Below are positions 1 through 11,490 of a stretch of 64,000 nt of DNA, one piece after another. The translations under genes were made by a program, and so were the position numbers. Within the stretch, counting starts at the first letter, position 1. Each line of letters starts with the position of its first letter. Source of the stretch: Microplitis mediator (lineage: Eukaryota > Arthropoda > Insecta > Hymenoptera > Braconidae); NCBI RefSeq assembly GCF_029852145.1, contig NC_079973.1, forward strand, positions 13,412,385 to 13,476,384, in the 5' to 3' direction. The notes below the pieces were generated by a model that saw only the letters and a list, made by a program, of their open reading frames with translations, searched no databases and was not told the origin of the DNA.

Positions 1-102
1 AATAATCTTATGCGATTGAAAGGTATTTTCGTCTTATAATTAAATGAGAAAATATTAATAATCGACTGCGATTCTCCTATGAGGTTTTATGTGGAAATAG
101 TA

Positions 103-1051
103 CACTGAGAAAATAATTTTCTCCTGACAACTAAATTTTAGTTATGACAAGAAAATGATTTGATTGCCCGCATTGCCAATCATATATTTGGTTATTTTAA
201 CTAAATATTTTATAATCCACCAACAAAACTAGTTATTGGAAACTATAAAATATTTAGTAAAGATAATTACGCGTTTAGTAGAAAGCATAAAATCAAATTA
301 ATTACCTGTAGAGTTTATAAAGTAGTCATAATGAAATATATGAGTGATCTTTAGAGAATGTGTTATTAATAATAATTGAATATTATTTTAAAATGACAGA
401 ATATTTATTTAACGGTTAAATAAATGCATATTCAAAAGAATAATTTATTTCCTTGCCACTTAATTTTTTTCGTACTATGACAAAAATTGTTCAGAAAAAA
501 CATTAATATTAAACATTAATGTCATAGACTAATATAGGATACCACTATAATCAAAAATTTTCAGCGGATAATCCGTCCCATGAATGCTTCAAGCTGGCGA
601 ATATAAAAACTCTGAAATAAGTATCTTACCAGGGACATCACAAATGGTGGGCGCGATCTAGTGGCGAGCACCGAACTACTCCCGCTGCTGCTGCCTAACA
701 TTATAACTTTTTAAATCAATAATCATTAGGTTCAAATATATATTTTTGTATCTAAGTAATGTTTATTAGAGTTAATATAACAATACTTTGCTTTAACATT
801 TGGATTTATTTGGACTATAAAATAATTTAGTTGTCCCTTAAATAAACATTTTCTTAACTTTACCAAATGATTTTATTATCTTAGAGAGAGAAATATTAAT
901 GTCAACCAAATAGGGTCTATTAAATCATTTGTTAAAAATGATAAAATAGATTATATTGACGTAATAAAATTTAGATGTCCCAAATAAATTTTAGTTTAAC
1001 AGAATTTAACAAAACCAATTTAATTGTCCAAAGAGAAATTTTTTTTCAGTG
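103..1051. mobile_element. TIR DNA element inserted in the satellite, TA target duplication
   Basis: The ends are inverted copies: CACTGAGAAAATAATTTTCTC on the left, and the reverse complement of AGAAATTTTTTTTCAGTG on the right. TA flanks both sides (101-102 and 1052-1053). Removing the element restores the satellite sequence AATAGTAGATCT seen in other monomers. No transposase ORF is visible, so it is non-autonomous. TA duplication suggests, but does not prove, a Tc1/mariner-type mobiliser. Around 560-700 it carries a more GC-rich patch of unknown nature. Confidence 0.75.
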
Positions 1052-1794
1052 TAGATCTTTATATAATTTTAAACGATTTTGAATAAATTCATGCGAATGA
1101 AAGGGATTTTCGTTTTATAATTATATGAGAACGTATAAAAAATGAATTGCAATGTTCCTATGAGCTTTTATGTGGAAATAGTAGATCGTATTTTTTCCAG
1201 CAGTTTTGAATGAATTTATGAGATTGAAAGGGATTTTTGTCGTATAATTAGATGAGACGTATGGATTATCGACTGCATTTTTCCTATGAGGTTTTATGAG
1301 GAAATACTTAATCTTTACGTCATTTCGAGTGATTTTGAATGAATTTATGCGAATGAAAGGAATTTTCGTTCGATAATTATATAAGAATGTATAATAATTA
1401 ACTGCAATGTTCCTATGAGATTTTATATGGAAGTAGTCATCACATATTATTTCCAGAGATTTTGAATGAATTTATAAGATTGAAAGGGATTTTCGTCTTA
1501 TAATTAAATGAGAACGTATGATTAATCGACTGGCATTTTCCTATAAGGTTTTATGTGGAAATAGTAGATCTTTATATAATTTTAAGCGATTTTGAATGAA
1601 TTTATGCGAATGAAAGGGATTTTCGTTTTATAATTATATGAGAACGTATAATAAATTAACTGTAATGTTCCTATGGGGTTTTATATGAAAGTAGTCATCT
1701 TATATCATTTCCAGCGATTTCGAATGAATTTATAAGATTAAAAAGGATTCTCGTCTTATAATTGCATGAGAACGGATAAATCATCGATTAAGTA

Positions 1795-2328
1795 GGGGAA
1801 GGGGGGGGCAAAAGGGGGTAGAGTAGGCAAAACGGGGTACCCCCAAAATTTAATAAAAAAAAATTTTATATTTTAAATGATTTTTAAACATTCCAAAATC
1901 ACTTCTGTAAATATAATTAAGCGTTACTTTGAATTTGATTTGGTAAACTTTTTCAAAAATTAATTGTCAGTTGAAAAATATTAATGACGTTTGTTTTATG
2001 ATAAAAACTATTAACAATTTTTTTTCTTCTTTTGTATCCAATAAACATGTAAAATATAATTTTTCTTCATGTAAATTACTTACAAAAAAATTCAACTTAA
2101 TCAAATTCGTTTAAAATCCAGAATTTTTTTTTTTTTTACCTTTTTTAGGGGGTACCCCCCCCCCCCCCCCCCCACACTTTGCCCGCAGAAATGAAAATTT
2201 TTTTTTTCAACGGTAACTGAAAATTTCTTCTATTTTCTTTGAATATCATTAAAAAAAAAAAATTAGCGTATTTGAGTCCTCGAAAACTTGGTATTTCCTT
2301 AAGTACCCCCTTTTGCCCCTCCCTCCCC
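1795..2328. mobile_element. G-rich TIR element, copy 1
   Basis: The left end GGGGAAGGGGGGGGCAAAAG and the right end, inverted, GGGGAGGGAGGGGCAAAAGG are TIRs flanked by TA on both sides. The interior is AT-rich with a poly-C run (2153-2173) and no ORF. It interrupts the satellite, and the orientation of the satellite changes at its right side. It is related in style to the elements at 4219-4966 and 19775-20392, whose G-rich TIRs differ after the first ~15 bases. Confidence 0.7.
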
Positions 2329-3092
2329 TATATCCATTAAAATCTTATAGAAGCATTGCAGTTAATTTATCATACCATCTCATTAAATTATGAGACAAAA
2401 ATACCGTGTAATCTTATAAATTCATTCAAAATCGCTTGAAATGATATAGCGATATCAACTATTTCCATATAAAACCTCATAGGAAGATTGTAGTTACTTA
2501 ATTATACGTTCTGATTCAATTATAAGACGAAATTTCCTTTCAATTTTATTAACTTATGCGATTGAAAGGGATTTTCGTCTTATAATTAGATGAGACGTAT
2601 GAATTATCGACTGCAATTTTCCTATGAGGTTTTATGAGGAAATACTTAATCTTTATGTCATTTCGAGTGATTTTGAATGAATTTATGAGAATAAAAGGGA
2701 TTTTCGTTTGATAATTATATGAGAATGTATAATTAATTAACTGCAATGTCCCTATGAGGATTTATGAGGGAATAGTTGATTTTTATATCATTTCAAGCGA
2801 TATTGAATGAACTAATAAAGTTGAAAACGATTTTCGTCTTATAATTAAATGTGAACGTATGAATAATCGACTAAAATTTTGCTATGAGGTTTTATATGCA
2901 AATCCTTAATCTTTCTATCATTTTAAGCGATTTTGAATGAATTAATAAGATGGAAAGGCATTTTTGACTTATTATTATACGAGAACGTATGAGTAATCAA
3001 CTGCAATGTCACTATGAAGATTAATACGAGAATAGTTTTGTCTTATTGTTTTAAGCGGTTATAAAATATCATTCAACATTAATAGGCTTCTA

Positions 3093-3443
3093 CACGGAGA
3101 GAATTTTATGGTAAAAGTTACCATCAAGTTATAGTACAATTTTTAAACTGAATTATATGATTGATAATATCATTTAAATTATTAAATAAACAATCTGAAT
3201 GGTAGTATCTACCATCTATATGGTAAAGTTTACAATTATTTATGATAACCAAAAATTATAACTGTTATTATATTAAATAATTACTATACTATTATAAAAA
3301 ATCGTAATTCTTAATAACCTGATGGTAATGGTTACTATCAGCCTAAATATTGATGACCATCTAAGCTAATAAAAAATTAAAATATAAACGTTATAGTCTG
3401 ACGCTTGTCTATGTGTAATTTGTTTAACTGGGGAAGTGATTAA

Positions 3444-3487
<44 letters not shown>

Positions 3488-3934
3488 GCACACAAATACA
3501 CACACACACCTACGCACGGGTTCGCACACATGTACATACACACGGGTGCGCACACTTACCCGCACACATGTGCATATTTACCCGCACACATGCACACACG
3601 CCGGTGCGCACACATGCACACGCACGCGCGCGCTTGCACTTATACACCCACATGGACATACACACACGCGCACACTCATGCACACACACATTCTTAGTTA
3701 AGAATTTTTACGACTTTGAATAGTAATAGTTACCATCATCGATTGTAACAATTATAATTTTTAATAATTACAATTAACATCTTCGATAGTAACCGTTACC
3801 ATCATCAATTGTAACTGTTATCATTTTCAATAGTAATACTACTCAGTATAACCACTGAAAAATGTTATTACCATTTTAGATAGTTAAAATTACAATTTTT
3901 GTATTGTAGATACAATAATTAATTTCTCTCCGTG
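3093..3934. mobile_element. TIR element with GGTAAC-type palindromes and a CA-rich core
   Basis: The TIRs read CACGGAGAGAATTTT on the left and CACGGAGAGAAATTAA in reverse complement on the right. Both sides have TA (3091-3092 and 3935-3936). The interior is dense in short imperfect palindromes of the form GATGGTAAC-GTTACCATC. A CA-rich, partly CACACG microsatellite lies at 3447-3695. Open frames through the CA tract are low-complexity shadows, not genes. Confidence 0.7.
3447..3695. repeat. Degenerate CA/CACG microsatellite
   Basis: A pure CA run (3447-3478) continues into about 200 bp of interrupted CA, CACG and GCGC dinucleotide sequence. The histidine/threonine-rich frames across it are artefacts of the repeat. 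Confidence 0.9.
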
Positions 3935-4078
3935 TAGATATATTAATTTTTCTTTATGTAAAATCTTCAAACATTACGTAGGTAAAAACATTTTTTTTTA
4001 AATTATTTAAAAATTTTTTTTTCTAATCGATTTAAATCGTTCCTTTTAATAAGGGATGTCATTAAGCTTCATATTTTT

Positions 4079-5726
4079 CAATAGTTGACCACAACAAATC
4101 CACTAACAGTAAAAGATTTTCTGAGAGTTACTGATTTTTAAAAAAGTCTCATCGAATCTCATAAATCTAGCGTTTTCGAAAAATAGATTTTATGAGAAAT
4201 TTATATCATTATCATATAGGGGAGGGTGGGGCAGAGCGGCCCCCCTAAGCCAATTATTATTTTTTGTGGCTTTCAACCATAAGATCACTTTACTTTTGTC
4301 CTATTTCGAACAAATTTATGGAAATTTTGCCAAAATTCTGAAAAAAAAAATTTTTTTTTTGTGGGGCAGAGCGGCCCCCCTTCAAAAAGTGATAAAAAAA
4401 TTTTTTTTTTTCGTTTTTTTTTTTTTTTTAATTGTTTTTATCATCAAGAATGTATTTCTTTCTCTTGACAACTATTTTTGGTTTTATATTACTCGAAAAA
4501 AATTTTTTAAAGTGTAATAAATCGTTCACTCTCGATTACCTTAATTACTAATTGTTATTTAATAAAAAAAAAAATCAATTCTATAGTTTTACTTTATTTC
4601 AAAAACTTATCAACTAAAAATAAAATTTAATTTTTATAAATTTTTAGCGACCAAATTTGCCTCTTACATAGAGAAACGGCCGAAAAATATGAAAAAATAA
4701 TTTTTTCGGAAGTTTCGGCTGGTCCATTTTGCCCCAGGTGTTATGCGTAGGGCTAGAAATGTGGAATTATACTAATTTTTCTTTAATTTGACGATAAAAA
4801 TATGAAAAAATCACTTTTCAAAATTTTGGGCTTGTCCATTTTGCCCCACATGTCATGCGTAGGGGTACATATGCGCAAACATATCGGATTTATAGTAATT
4901 AGTCGAAAAAAAAAAATTTGTTTTTTGATCAAAATTTAAGGGGGGCCGCTCTGCCCCACCCTCCCCTATACTAAGTTCTCATCGGATCTCATAAGATGAC
5001 AATTTCAACATGAAGAAATAAAATTTATTATAATTCTTTCAAATTTTTTAAGTAGAAATAATATAGTTAATAATCATGTAGGAACTTTTTATTTACTTGA
5101 ACATTTGAATAGTAATTTAAGAGAAATTTCTTGTTAGATAAGTCTCTTAGAAACTCATAAATTAAGTAACCACATAAATATATTTTTATGAGAAATTGAT
5201 GTGTATTTGGCACTGAAATTACTCATTAAATCTTTTAAAATTTTTGCATTCATCACTCTGCGGAAATGTCTTATAAAATCTTTTAAATACTCTAAAATTT
5301 TTTAAAAGAATTCAACTTTAGATAAAGTCCCATTCAAACTCATAAAACTCGTAGGTGTTTTTACATAAATAGAATTGATGAGAATTTGAGAGACTTTTAC
5401 GTATCAGGATATTCTGTATAAACTCTCATTAAGAGTAAAGTAGTAAATACTTATAAAAACTCATAAAGAAATTATCTAATTCAATCTTATAGAAGTTTCT
5501 GACGATTTAACTTATAGTATCTCATAACATAAAAATTCTCATTTATTCCCATAAAAATTGTATAAGATATATCGCTTAAGATAATGAACAAAATAAAAAC
5601 CCATAAATTCTCATAAAGAGTTTTATGAGCAAATTTTTCGTTTCTCATAGAAAATTTTGTAGCTCATAAAGTCTCATAGAAAAATATGTTTTTTTTATGA
5701 GAATCTATGAGTTTGTTTCAACAGGG
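4079..5726. mobile_element. Possible CCC-type element with TCTCATAAA keyword
   Basis: The words CTCATAAA and TTTATGAG recur densely from about 4140 to 5710, on both sides of the nested G-rich element. The right edge reads GAGTTTGTTTCAACAGGG, whose reverse complement starts CCCTGTTGAAACAAAC. The left edge near 4079 (AGTTGACCACAACAAATCC) is only a decayed match. The architecture resembles the better bounded CCC...GGG elements elsewhere in this window. The left boundary is uncertain. Confidence 0.35.
4219..4966 (+). mobile_element. G-rich TIR element, copy 2
   Basis: The TIRs are GGGGAGGGTGGGGCAGAGCGG on the left and the inverted GGGGAGGGTGGGGCAGAGCGG on the right. TA sits on each side (4217-4218 and 4967-4968). 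Internally the word GCCCCA with ATGCGTAGGG is repeated. The left half is the reverse complement of the right half of copy 3 (19775-20392), so the two copies lie in opposite orientations. There is no transposase frame. Confidence 0.8.
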
Positions 5727-5828
5727 TAATTATTAAAATACTGACTGTTAAATGAATTAATTAATAACAATAATAATTCACAATAATTTAGACAGATATG
5801 ATAATATATGATCATTTATGAACACCAC

Positions 5829-5945
5829 ACTGTAAAAAATCCGGAGTGAATTGGGAGTGAAATAAAATCCGAATTCACTCCGGATTCACTCCGCCACTCG
5901 GAGTTCCGGAGTTTTGAAAAAAATCACTCTTTTCAAAAAAAGCAG
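5829..5945. repeat. Fragment with GGAGTGAATTCACTCC palindromes
   Basis: CACTGTAAAAAATCCGGAGTG opens a stretch with repeated ATTCACTCCGG and CGGAGTGA words that can pair with each other. It looks like one end of a keyword-palindrome element. No matching right terminus was found. Confidence 0.4.
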
Positions 5946-6046
5946 TTTTCTCGAAACTGAAATTGATTTTTCTTCTATTGGCTTGGGACCTAAGGCTTTA
6001 TAACATTTGTTGCAGTATAACGGATACAAATTATTATATGACGTAC

Positions 6047-6075
6047 AGTAAAATCTCTATAAAGTTCCGCTCTGA
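6047..6075. repeat. pogo/Tc1-like terminus
   Basis: TACAGTAAAATCTCTATAAA resembles the terminal repeat of pogo-type elements in the IS630-Tc1-mariner superfamily. The same word appears inverted near 28425-28440 and 62360-62380. Only ends are visible, with no transposase. Confidence 0.4.
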
Positions 6076-6299
6076 ATAGTTCCGTTCTCCTCAATGTTTT
6101 CTCCTTCTCTTTAATTCGTAAATTTAACTCGTAAATTTTTGAGCATGAGGTACTGAAATAAATTGAACTAATGAACCATTGACACTAAATTTGCGAATTT
6201 AGTTAATATCAGTTAGAAAATGTACATAAGCCTAAGGCTAAAATATTTCTACTAGTTAAATCTTCGTGTTTTAAGATAAATGAATAAATATACACTTAT

Positions 6300-7030
6300 C
6301 TAAAAAATTAAAGGAACAAAAAAATTTTATAAATTTTTTAGTGATTTTTGAAAGGCTGTATTTTTGTGAAAAATGATCGTATCGAAAAAATAAATAAAAG
6401 CAAATCGAAGCTTGAAATCTCTTGCTTGAAGATCTTCCAGCAAAATAATTTTCTGAGCCACGGTTTATGCGGAATCATAAGAAAAAGGTCGAGACAAAAT
6501 TTTTCTAAATTTTTTGGTTTTGTTTTTAAGGTCTACGGGGCCGGGAAAATTTTTTTTCTAAAAAACGAATTCATGGCTCGCTTAGGAAATTTATTCAACT
6601 ACAATTTGCTTTTTTTTTTGTTTCTCTGTACGTCAATTTGCTGCTGAGATATCAGCCTTCAAATGAAAAAGGATCCTTTTGTCTTGGATTATTGATATCT
6701 CAGAAAATAATGGCCGCACAGTAATTTAAAGGGCAGTTTAAGAAACTTGAATAAATTCTCTTCAAGCTCCATTTTCGATTTTTTCGAAAAAAAATTTTTT
6801 TTCATCCCTGATATCCATTTGAAAAACCCTTAAAAAATGGCCATTTTCTGGTTTTTTAGTCGACTCATCGCTACTCTGCGAATATTGATAAAAAAAATAA
6901 TGTTGCCAGGTAATTTTACAGCTTAATGTACTCCCAAAAACCCTGGAAATTTTCAGATTGATCCATTGAACCGTTTGTCCGGGCCGATTGCTCAAAGTTT
7001 TACAAAACAATTAAAGGAACAAGTTTTGTT
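6300..7030. mobile_element. AT-rich MITE with AATTAAAGGAACAA ends
   Basis: The left part AAAAATTAAAGGAACAAAAA and the word AATTAAAGGAACAAG near 7008 mark this element. The first ~130 bp match 63185-63350 in reverse complement, so the family recurs. Ends of this form are common in Tc1/mariner-derived MITEs. The ~80-100-residue frames in it are chance frames in low-complexity sequence. Confidence 0.45.
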
Positions 7031-7322
7031 CCTTAATTTGTGTAATCATTACCAAAATGAAAAAATCAATTTTTTTCGGATTTTCTTTCATTTTTGCGTT
7101 AGTTATTCAGAAAATGTAAGTTAAAGAGAAGAAAAAAAAAAATTTCCGAAAAACGAAAAATAAAGAAAAAAAAACTGAATAAAACGTAAACAAAAAAAAA
7201 GTAAAAAAATTCTTGTTTTATCTCCTTTTTCGGAAATTTTTTTTTTTCATCGATGTCATGTAGAAATTCGTGAGTTTTTAATACGATTCTTAGACTGTTC
7301 TTATACGACATTTATATCTAAT

Positions 7323-8839
7323 AGACATTTAGCTGTTATTGCCACTCTGCCATTAAATATCGCTATTATTGGAGAGAATTTAAAAATGGTAGAGCTACTT
7401 TTAAAAAATAATGCTGATCCGAATCCTGATGCTGATACTTTTGGATCACCACTAATTTTTGCTGCTATTACAGGAAATTTACCAATTATAAAACTTCTTC
7501 TGGCCTACGGTTCAGATGTTAATATTGCCCTAGTAGAAATAATCGAGTTTTCACTCGATATAAACCAGTAACTGGCCAGTAATATCGAGTAAAAACTCGA
7601 AATCGCGCCACCTACAACTAAGTCATAAACATTGGTCACACCGACACTGTACCTTTACTAGTGTGTGTGTCTGTTTATTTTTTTCTGTCAATCTGTACGC
7701 GTCGTTGTTTTAAAAAATATTGAAAAACAGTGTGAATTAATTAAAATTTGTGTATATTAACGTGGAAATATTTTTTTAATTTTCTTCAATTAAAAATAAT
7801 TACTTTATTGTCAGATTTATTGTTGTTATTCTATTAATCTAATGATGTTATTTATTTCATAATATAAATAAATATAAATTAAACGTTTATCTCATATCGT
7901 TTATTTAACATTATTTTTATTTTATTTGACAATTTTTTATAACCCTTGATAACCTCAATATTCAAAATTGATAGTTTCACTGAAGCCGCCATGTTTTGTT
8001 CGATCTCTAGTAAAACTGGCCAGTTACTTGACAGAAACTCGATATTACACTGGCCAGTTACTGGTTTAAGTCTAGTTGAACTGGCTAGTTACTGGCTAAA
8101 AACTCGATATCATTTCTACTAGGGTGCAAAGAAAGATTATGCAGTAAGTCCTCTACATGAGGCTGTCCTAAAGCTAAACTCGGATGCAGTAAAATTTTTC
8201 TTAAATCTTGATATGATTGATACAAATATAGTGACAGATCTTAAAGATTCAGCACTTCATTGCGCAATGATGGATACGACTGACGATAATATCATAAGGC
8301 AACTTCTTAATGCTGGTATTGATTTTAATTTAAAAAACAATCGTGGTGAAACAGCATTCAATACTCCAAGACAACATAATTAAAATAAAGTTGATGATGC
8401 AATTACGGAACATATTGCGAAATGTAGTGCGGCGAATTTTTATGTCAATGAAGAAAATTTAGCAGTCATAAATAGTAAAAAATTTGGCGAATTACGCGGC
8501 CAGTGCATAAGCGAAATTGAAAAAATGAAGATAACATTTATTGGTACAAGTAATGTAACGTATCATTATGTTTTGTATAATAAATGTGTACACAAATTAG
8601 CTTTAAGTTTAAAATATGTTAGTGATAGGACTATTTTAGATTCTGCCATTCAGTCTATTTTTCCACTATATGCTGGAATAATAAATTACCGCTTAAAAAA
8701 AGCAGAGAGAAGAAAAAAATTTTGATTCAATGCTATTGATTTAACTTTTGATATTTTCCAAGAACTGAAACTCCCAAGTACTTTCATAAGGGATATTTAT
8801 AAATTTCTATCGAATGAAGATTTGAAACAATTACAATAA
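7323..8839 (+). pseudogene. Ankyrin-repeat protein with PRANC/F-box-like C-terminus, disrupted
   Basis: The left part, 7323-7527, encodes ankyrin repeats: residues of the form PLNIAIIGENLKMVELLLKN, an NADPN turn, then another repeat ending GSDVN. The frame is interrupted by the element at 7528-8124. It resumes at 8127 with SPLHEAV, SALHCAM and a third LL-NAGIDFNLKNNRGETA unit. The same frame then runs to 8839, broken by TAA at 8381 and TGA at 8723. The final stretch, LPSTFIRDIYKFLSNEDL, resembles the PRANC/F-box-like tail of ankyrin proteins known from poxviruses, Wolbachia and parasitoid wasps. The 5' end is not seen; a plausible splice acceptor is CTAATAG at 7316-7322. The preserved frame across two stops argues for recent decay. 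TAA at 8381 could alternatively mean a shorter protein. It is not functional as it stands because of the insertion. Confidence 0.7.
7528..8124. mobile_element. CCC-type element with ACTGGCCAGT keyword, TG target duplication
   Basis: The TIRs are CCCTAGTAGAAAT with the exact inverted copy ATTTCTACTAGGG. The extended match includes ATCGAGTTTT on both sides. TG flanks each end (7526-7527 and 8125-8126). The subterminal zones repeat the palindrome ACTGGCCAGT(TACTGG) about five times and the word ACTCGATAT. The middle is plain AT-rich DNA with no ORF. It lies inside an ankyrin coding exon. Removing 597 bp plus one TG rejoins the ankyrin frame exactly. Confidence 0.85.
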
Positions 8840-9960
8840 AATATTTAATGATCTTGAAGTTGACAGACAATTGAAAGTTTTCGGATTTTTTTTTTTCAAA
8901 AATTGATTAAAAAAAAAATAAAACGAAAAATATGCACATGTGGGAAATAAAAAAAACTGTTGGTGCAATTTTTCAAAATATTTTTTTCGTTATAATTTAT
9001 CGTGTTGCGAAAAATCCAAAAATTATTAGATGTCGGCTAACTTCAGTATCATAATATTTATACGAATATTTTTACTTAGTATTATTTAGTTTGTAACAAA
9101 TCAGTAGTTATTATCAAGTAAATTTAATGAATTAATTTTTGTTACATGTATTTTATTATTATTATATGGAACAAAACACTTTATTTTTAAACATTTGTGT
9201 GCGATTAAACCTCATTCTGTATACAAAAATAAAATAAATTGTGATTGAATGTTACAAATTAAGTTTATAATAAATATTTGATATCCCTTATTAAAAGAAA
9301 AGATTTGAAACGATTTAAAAAAAAAATTTTTAAATACTTTTTAATGCTTTTGAATACGTTGAATACTTTTGAATCGCCCGCCCTTCTTATGGGAGTTTAA
9401 CATTGCAAATTGTTTCGAATCGTTTCTTTTAATCAGGGATTATACTCTTAAGTACCAGTAACTTATTTCAATTGTTTTTATCGCAAAAAAATATTTTTTC
9501 CTGAAAAAACAACTAAACGTCATGAATTTACAACTTATGTACGATCTCTAGTAAGTACATTTTTACAATCTTATGAATTATTGAAAATAATGAACTCTAA
9601 ACAATTGCACACCTCAAGCGCGAAAGCGCAGGTGTGCTTTATAGTTTTTATAATTTTATTTAAATAACGATTTAGAAATTATTCAAGTTTTCAATTAATT
9701 ATCATGTCTCTTTTTCAAAGTTTTCTATGAAATTTCGGAATAAAACTATAAATGAATATTCTCAGTTTTTTTTTTATGTAATTACTTATTAATCAAATTA
9801 TATTTCAACATACAATCATATATGAATTATATTAATAATTAGTACAATAAAATATTATTTTCTTTATTATTATTATTATAGAATGTTTATTAAATTTATA
9901 ATCAATATAAAATGTACAATCGCATTGTAATTATTTTACCATAAACATTTCCAGAGAATA
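8840..9960. other. AT-rich intergenic DNA, no gene seen
   Basis: No long frames, tRNA-like sequences or TIR pairs were recognised. The stretch GATTTGAAACGATTTAAA...CGAATCGTTTCTTTTAATCAGGGA (9301-9446) is a short inverted pair that may be a small MITE. A compact hairpin with a GAAA loop lies at 9607-9638. Confidence 0.5.
9607..9638. other. Hairpin with GAAA loop
   Basis: GCACACCT and AGGTGTGC pair, and the inner GCGC-GAAA-GCGC closes a tetraloop. A 3-nt CAA bulge lies on one side. The function is unknown. It is the most GC-rich point in a 1-kb AT-rich stretch. Confidence 0.5.
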
Positions 9961-10036
9961 ATTATAAGATATGATTATATATTAATATATATGAGATTAA
10001 ATATCATCATTTATGACCACATATGACCATGTACTG

Positions 10037-10074
<38 letters not shown>

Positions 10075-10141
10075 TATGGTATGTGGTGATATGACTCTAA
10101 AAAGATATATATGGTATGTGATGATATGTGGTTGTATATTA

Positions 10142-11143
10142 GGGTGTTTCAGAAAAAAGAAAATTTTTTTTTGGTGTTCGAAAATTGAAAGTATACCTGA
10201 AAATAAAAATTTTGGTGCTAATCCGAGCTCTTAATAATAATATTAAGGTTTGCCTCAATCCATTTTTCTATTTTGCATTTAAATAACATAGGAAAAATTT
10301 TTTTTTTCTTTAGAATTTTCTAGCTTACAGACCACTCAACGGATTTTCATGCGCAATAAAACTTTGTGTAGGAAATTGCACGCTCTACAAAAAAAGTCTC
10401 TTATCATTTTTTTATTAATCCTACTGTTAAAAAGTAATTCAAGTTTCAAGTCAAATTTATAGTAAATTGTGAGATCTTTTCACTTCCTGGCGACACTATC
10501 AGTTTTATTACAAAATGTCATACAAACTATTTCGTAGGTAATTTTATTCCTTACAAGTTATCACGAATGAAATTTTTCGAAATTCCGCATTGTTTTCAAT
10601 CTATTTTCATTTCAATGTCAAGCTCTTAAAATTAATCAGAAATCTATTTTTTTAAGAGCTTGGCATTGAAATGGAAATAACTTGAAAACAACGCAGAATT
10701 TCGAAAAACTTTATCTGTAATAATTTGTAAGGAATAAAATTATCTACAAAAAAGTTCCTGTGATATTTTTTAATAAGACTGATAGTTTCGCCGGAAAAGT
10801 AAAAAAATCTCAAAATTTATTATAAATTTGACTTGAAACTTAAATAACTTTTGAACAGTGAGATTTATCAAAAAATGATAAGAGACTTTTTTTGTAGAGC
10901 TTTCAATTTCCTACAAAAACATTTGTTGAGCATAAAAATCCGTTGATTGGTTTATGAGCTGGAAAATTCTAAAAAAAAAAATTTTTTTTCCCGTGTTATT
11001 TAAATGGAAAATAGAAAAATGGATTGAGGCAAACCTTAATATCATTATTAAGAGCTCAGAATGGTACCAAAATTTTTATTTTTAGTTATACTTTCAATTT
11101 TTGGATACCATAAAAAAAATAATCGTTTTTTTTTTAAACACCC
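10142..11143. mobile_element. 1.0-kb foldback element A, TA target duplication
   Basis: Two ~490-bp arms are near-perfect reverse complements, centred near 10640. The ends are GGGTGTTTCAG and the inverted AAACACCC, with TA on both sides (10140-10141 and 11144-11145). Conserved internal words include GAGCTCTTAATAATAATATT and ATTTAAATAACA. These words recur in the foldback at 55305-56330, so the two belong to one clan. No protein is encoded. Confidence 0.85.
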
Positions 11144-11490
11144 TATTGTATATAGGGATATATATATATATATATATTTATATACAACCACATATCATCA
11201 TATATATAACAATTCGATCATATGTGATCACAAAATCTGATCATGGTCTTAAATGATTATATGTCATCTTATCTGATTAATTTATTGTGAATTATTATTG
11301 TTATTAATTAATTAATTTGACAGTCAGTAATTTACTAATTAGGAGTATTAACACTTTAACGCTTTTGGGCATTGCCCCCACTATGAGGCCTGTCAAGCGG
11401 GCAGCGCGTATCTGCGTTAGTGTTTATCCGTAAGCTTTGGCGAGCAAGTACCGTACGCGTGATGAAGTCCTCACAATTAAAGATAAAAAT

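Larger units (their letters stand above)
1..3060. repeat. ~128-bp satellite with alternating A/B monomers
   Basis: Monomers repeat about every 128 bp. The landmark CCTATGAGGTTTTATG (with variants) falls near 76, 1156, 1284, 1411, 1540 and 1669, then again near 2621 and 2750. Two subtypes alternate. One has GCGAATGAAAGG, an ATTAACTGCAATG block and a Tcatc spacer. The other has AGATTGAAAGGG, ATCGACTGCATTTT and a TAGATC spacer. The higher-order unit is therefore about 257 bp. The array is split by TIR elements at 103-1051 and 1795-2328. The segment 2331-2548 runs in the opposite orientation to the rest, so there is an internal inversion. The right edge decays by about 3060. No genes are seen in it. 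Confidence 0.85.

Noticed and set aside
2549..2746. 65-codon minus-strand frame
   Set aside because: It lies in satellite monomers and its sequence repeats with the monomer period.
11352..11400. TTAACACTTTAACGCTTTTGG as a TTAA-MITE end
   Set aside because: No matching right end; the only inverted candidate lies inside the repeat-protein exon.
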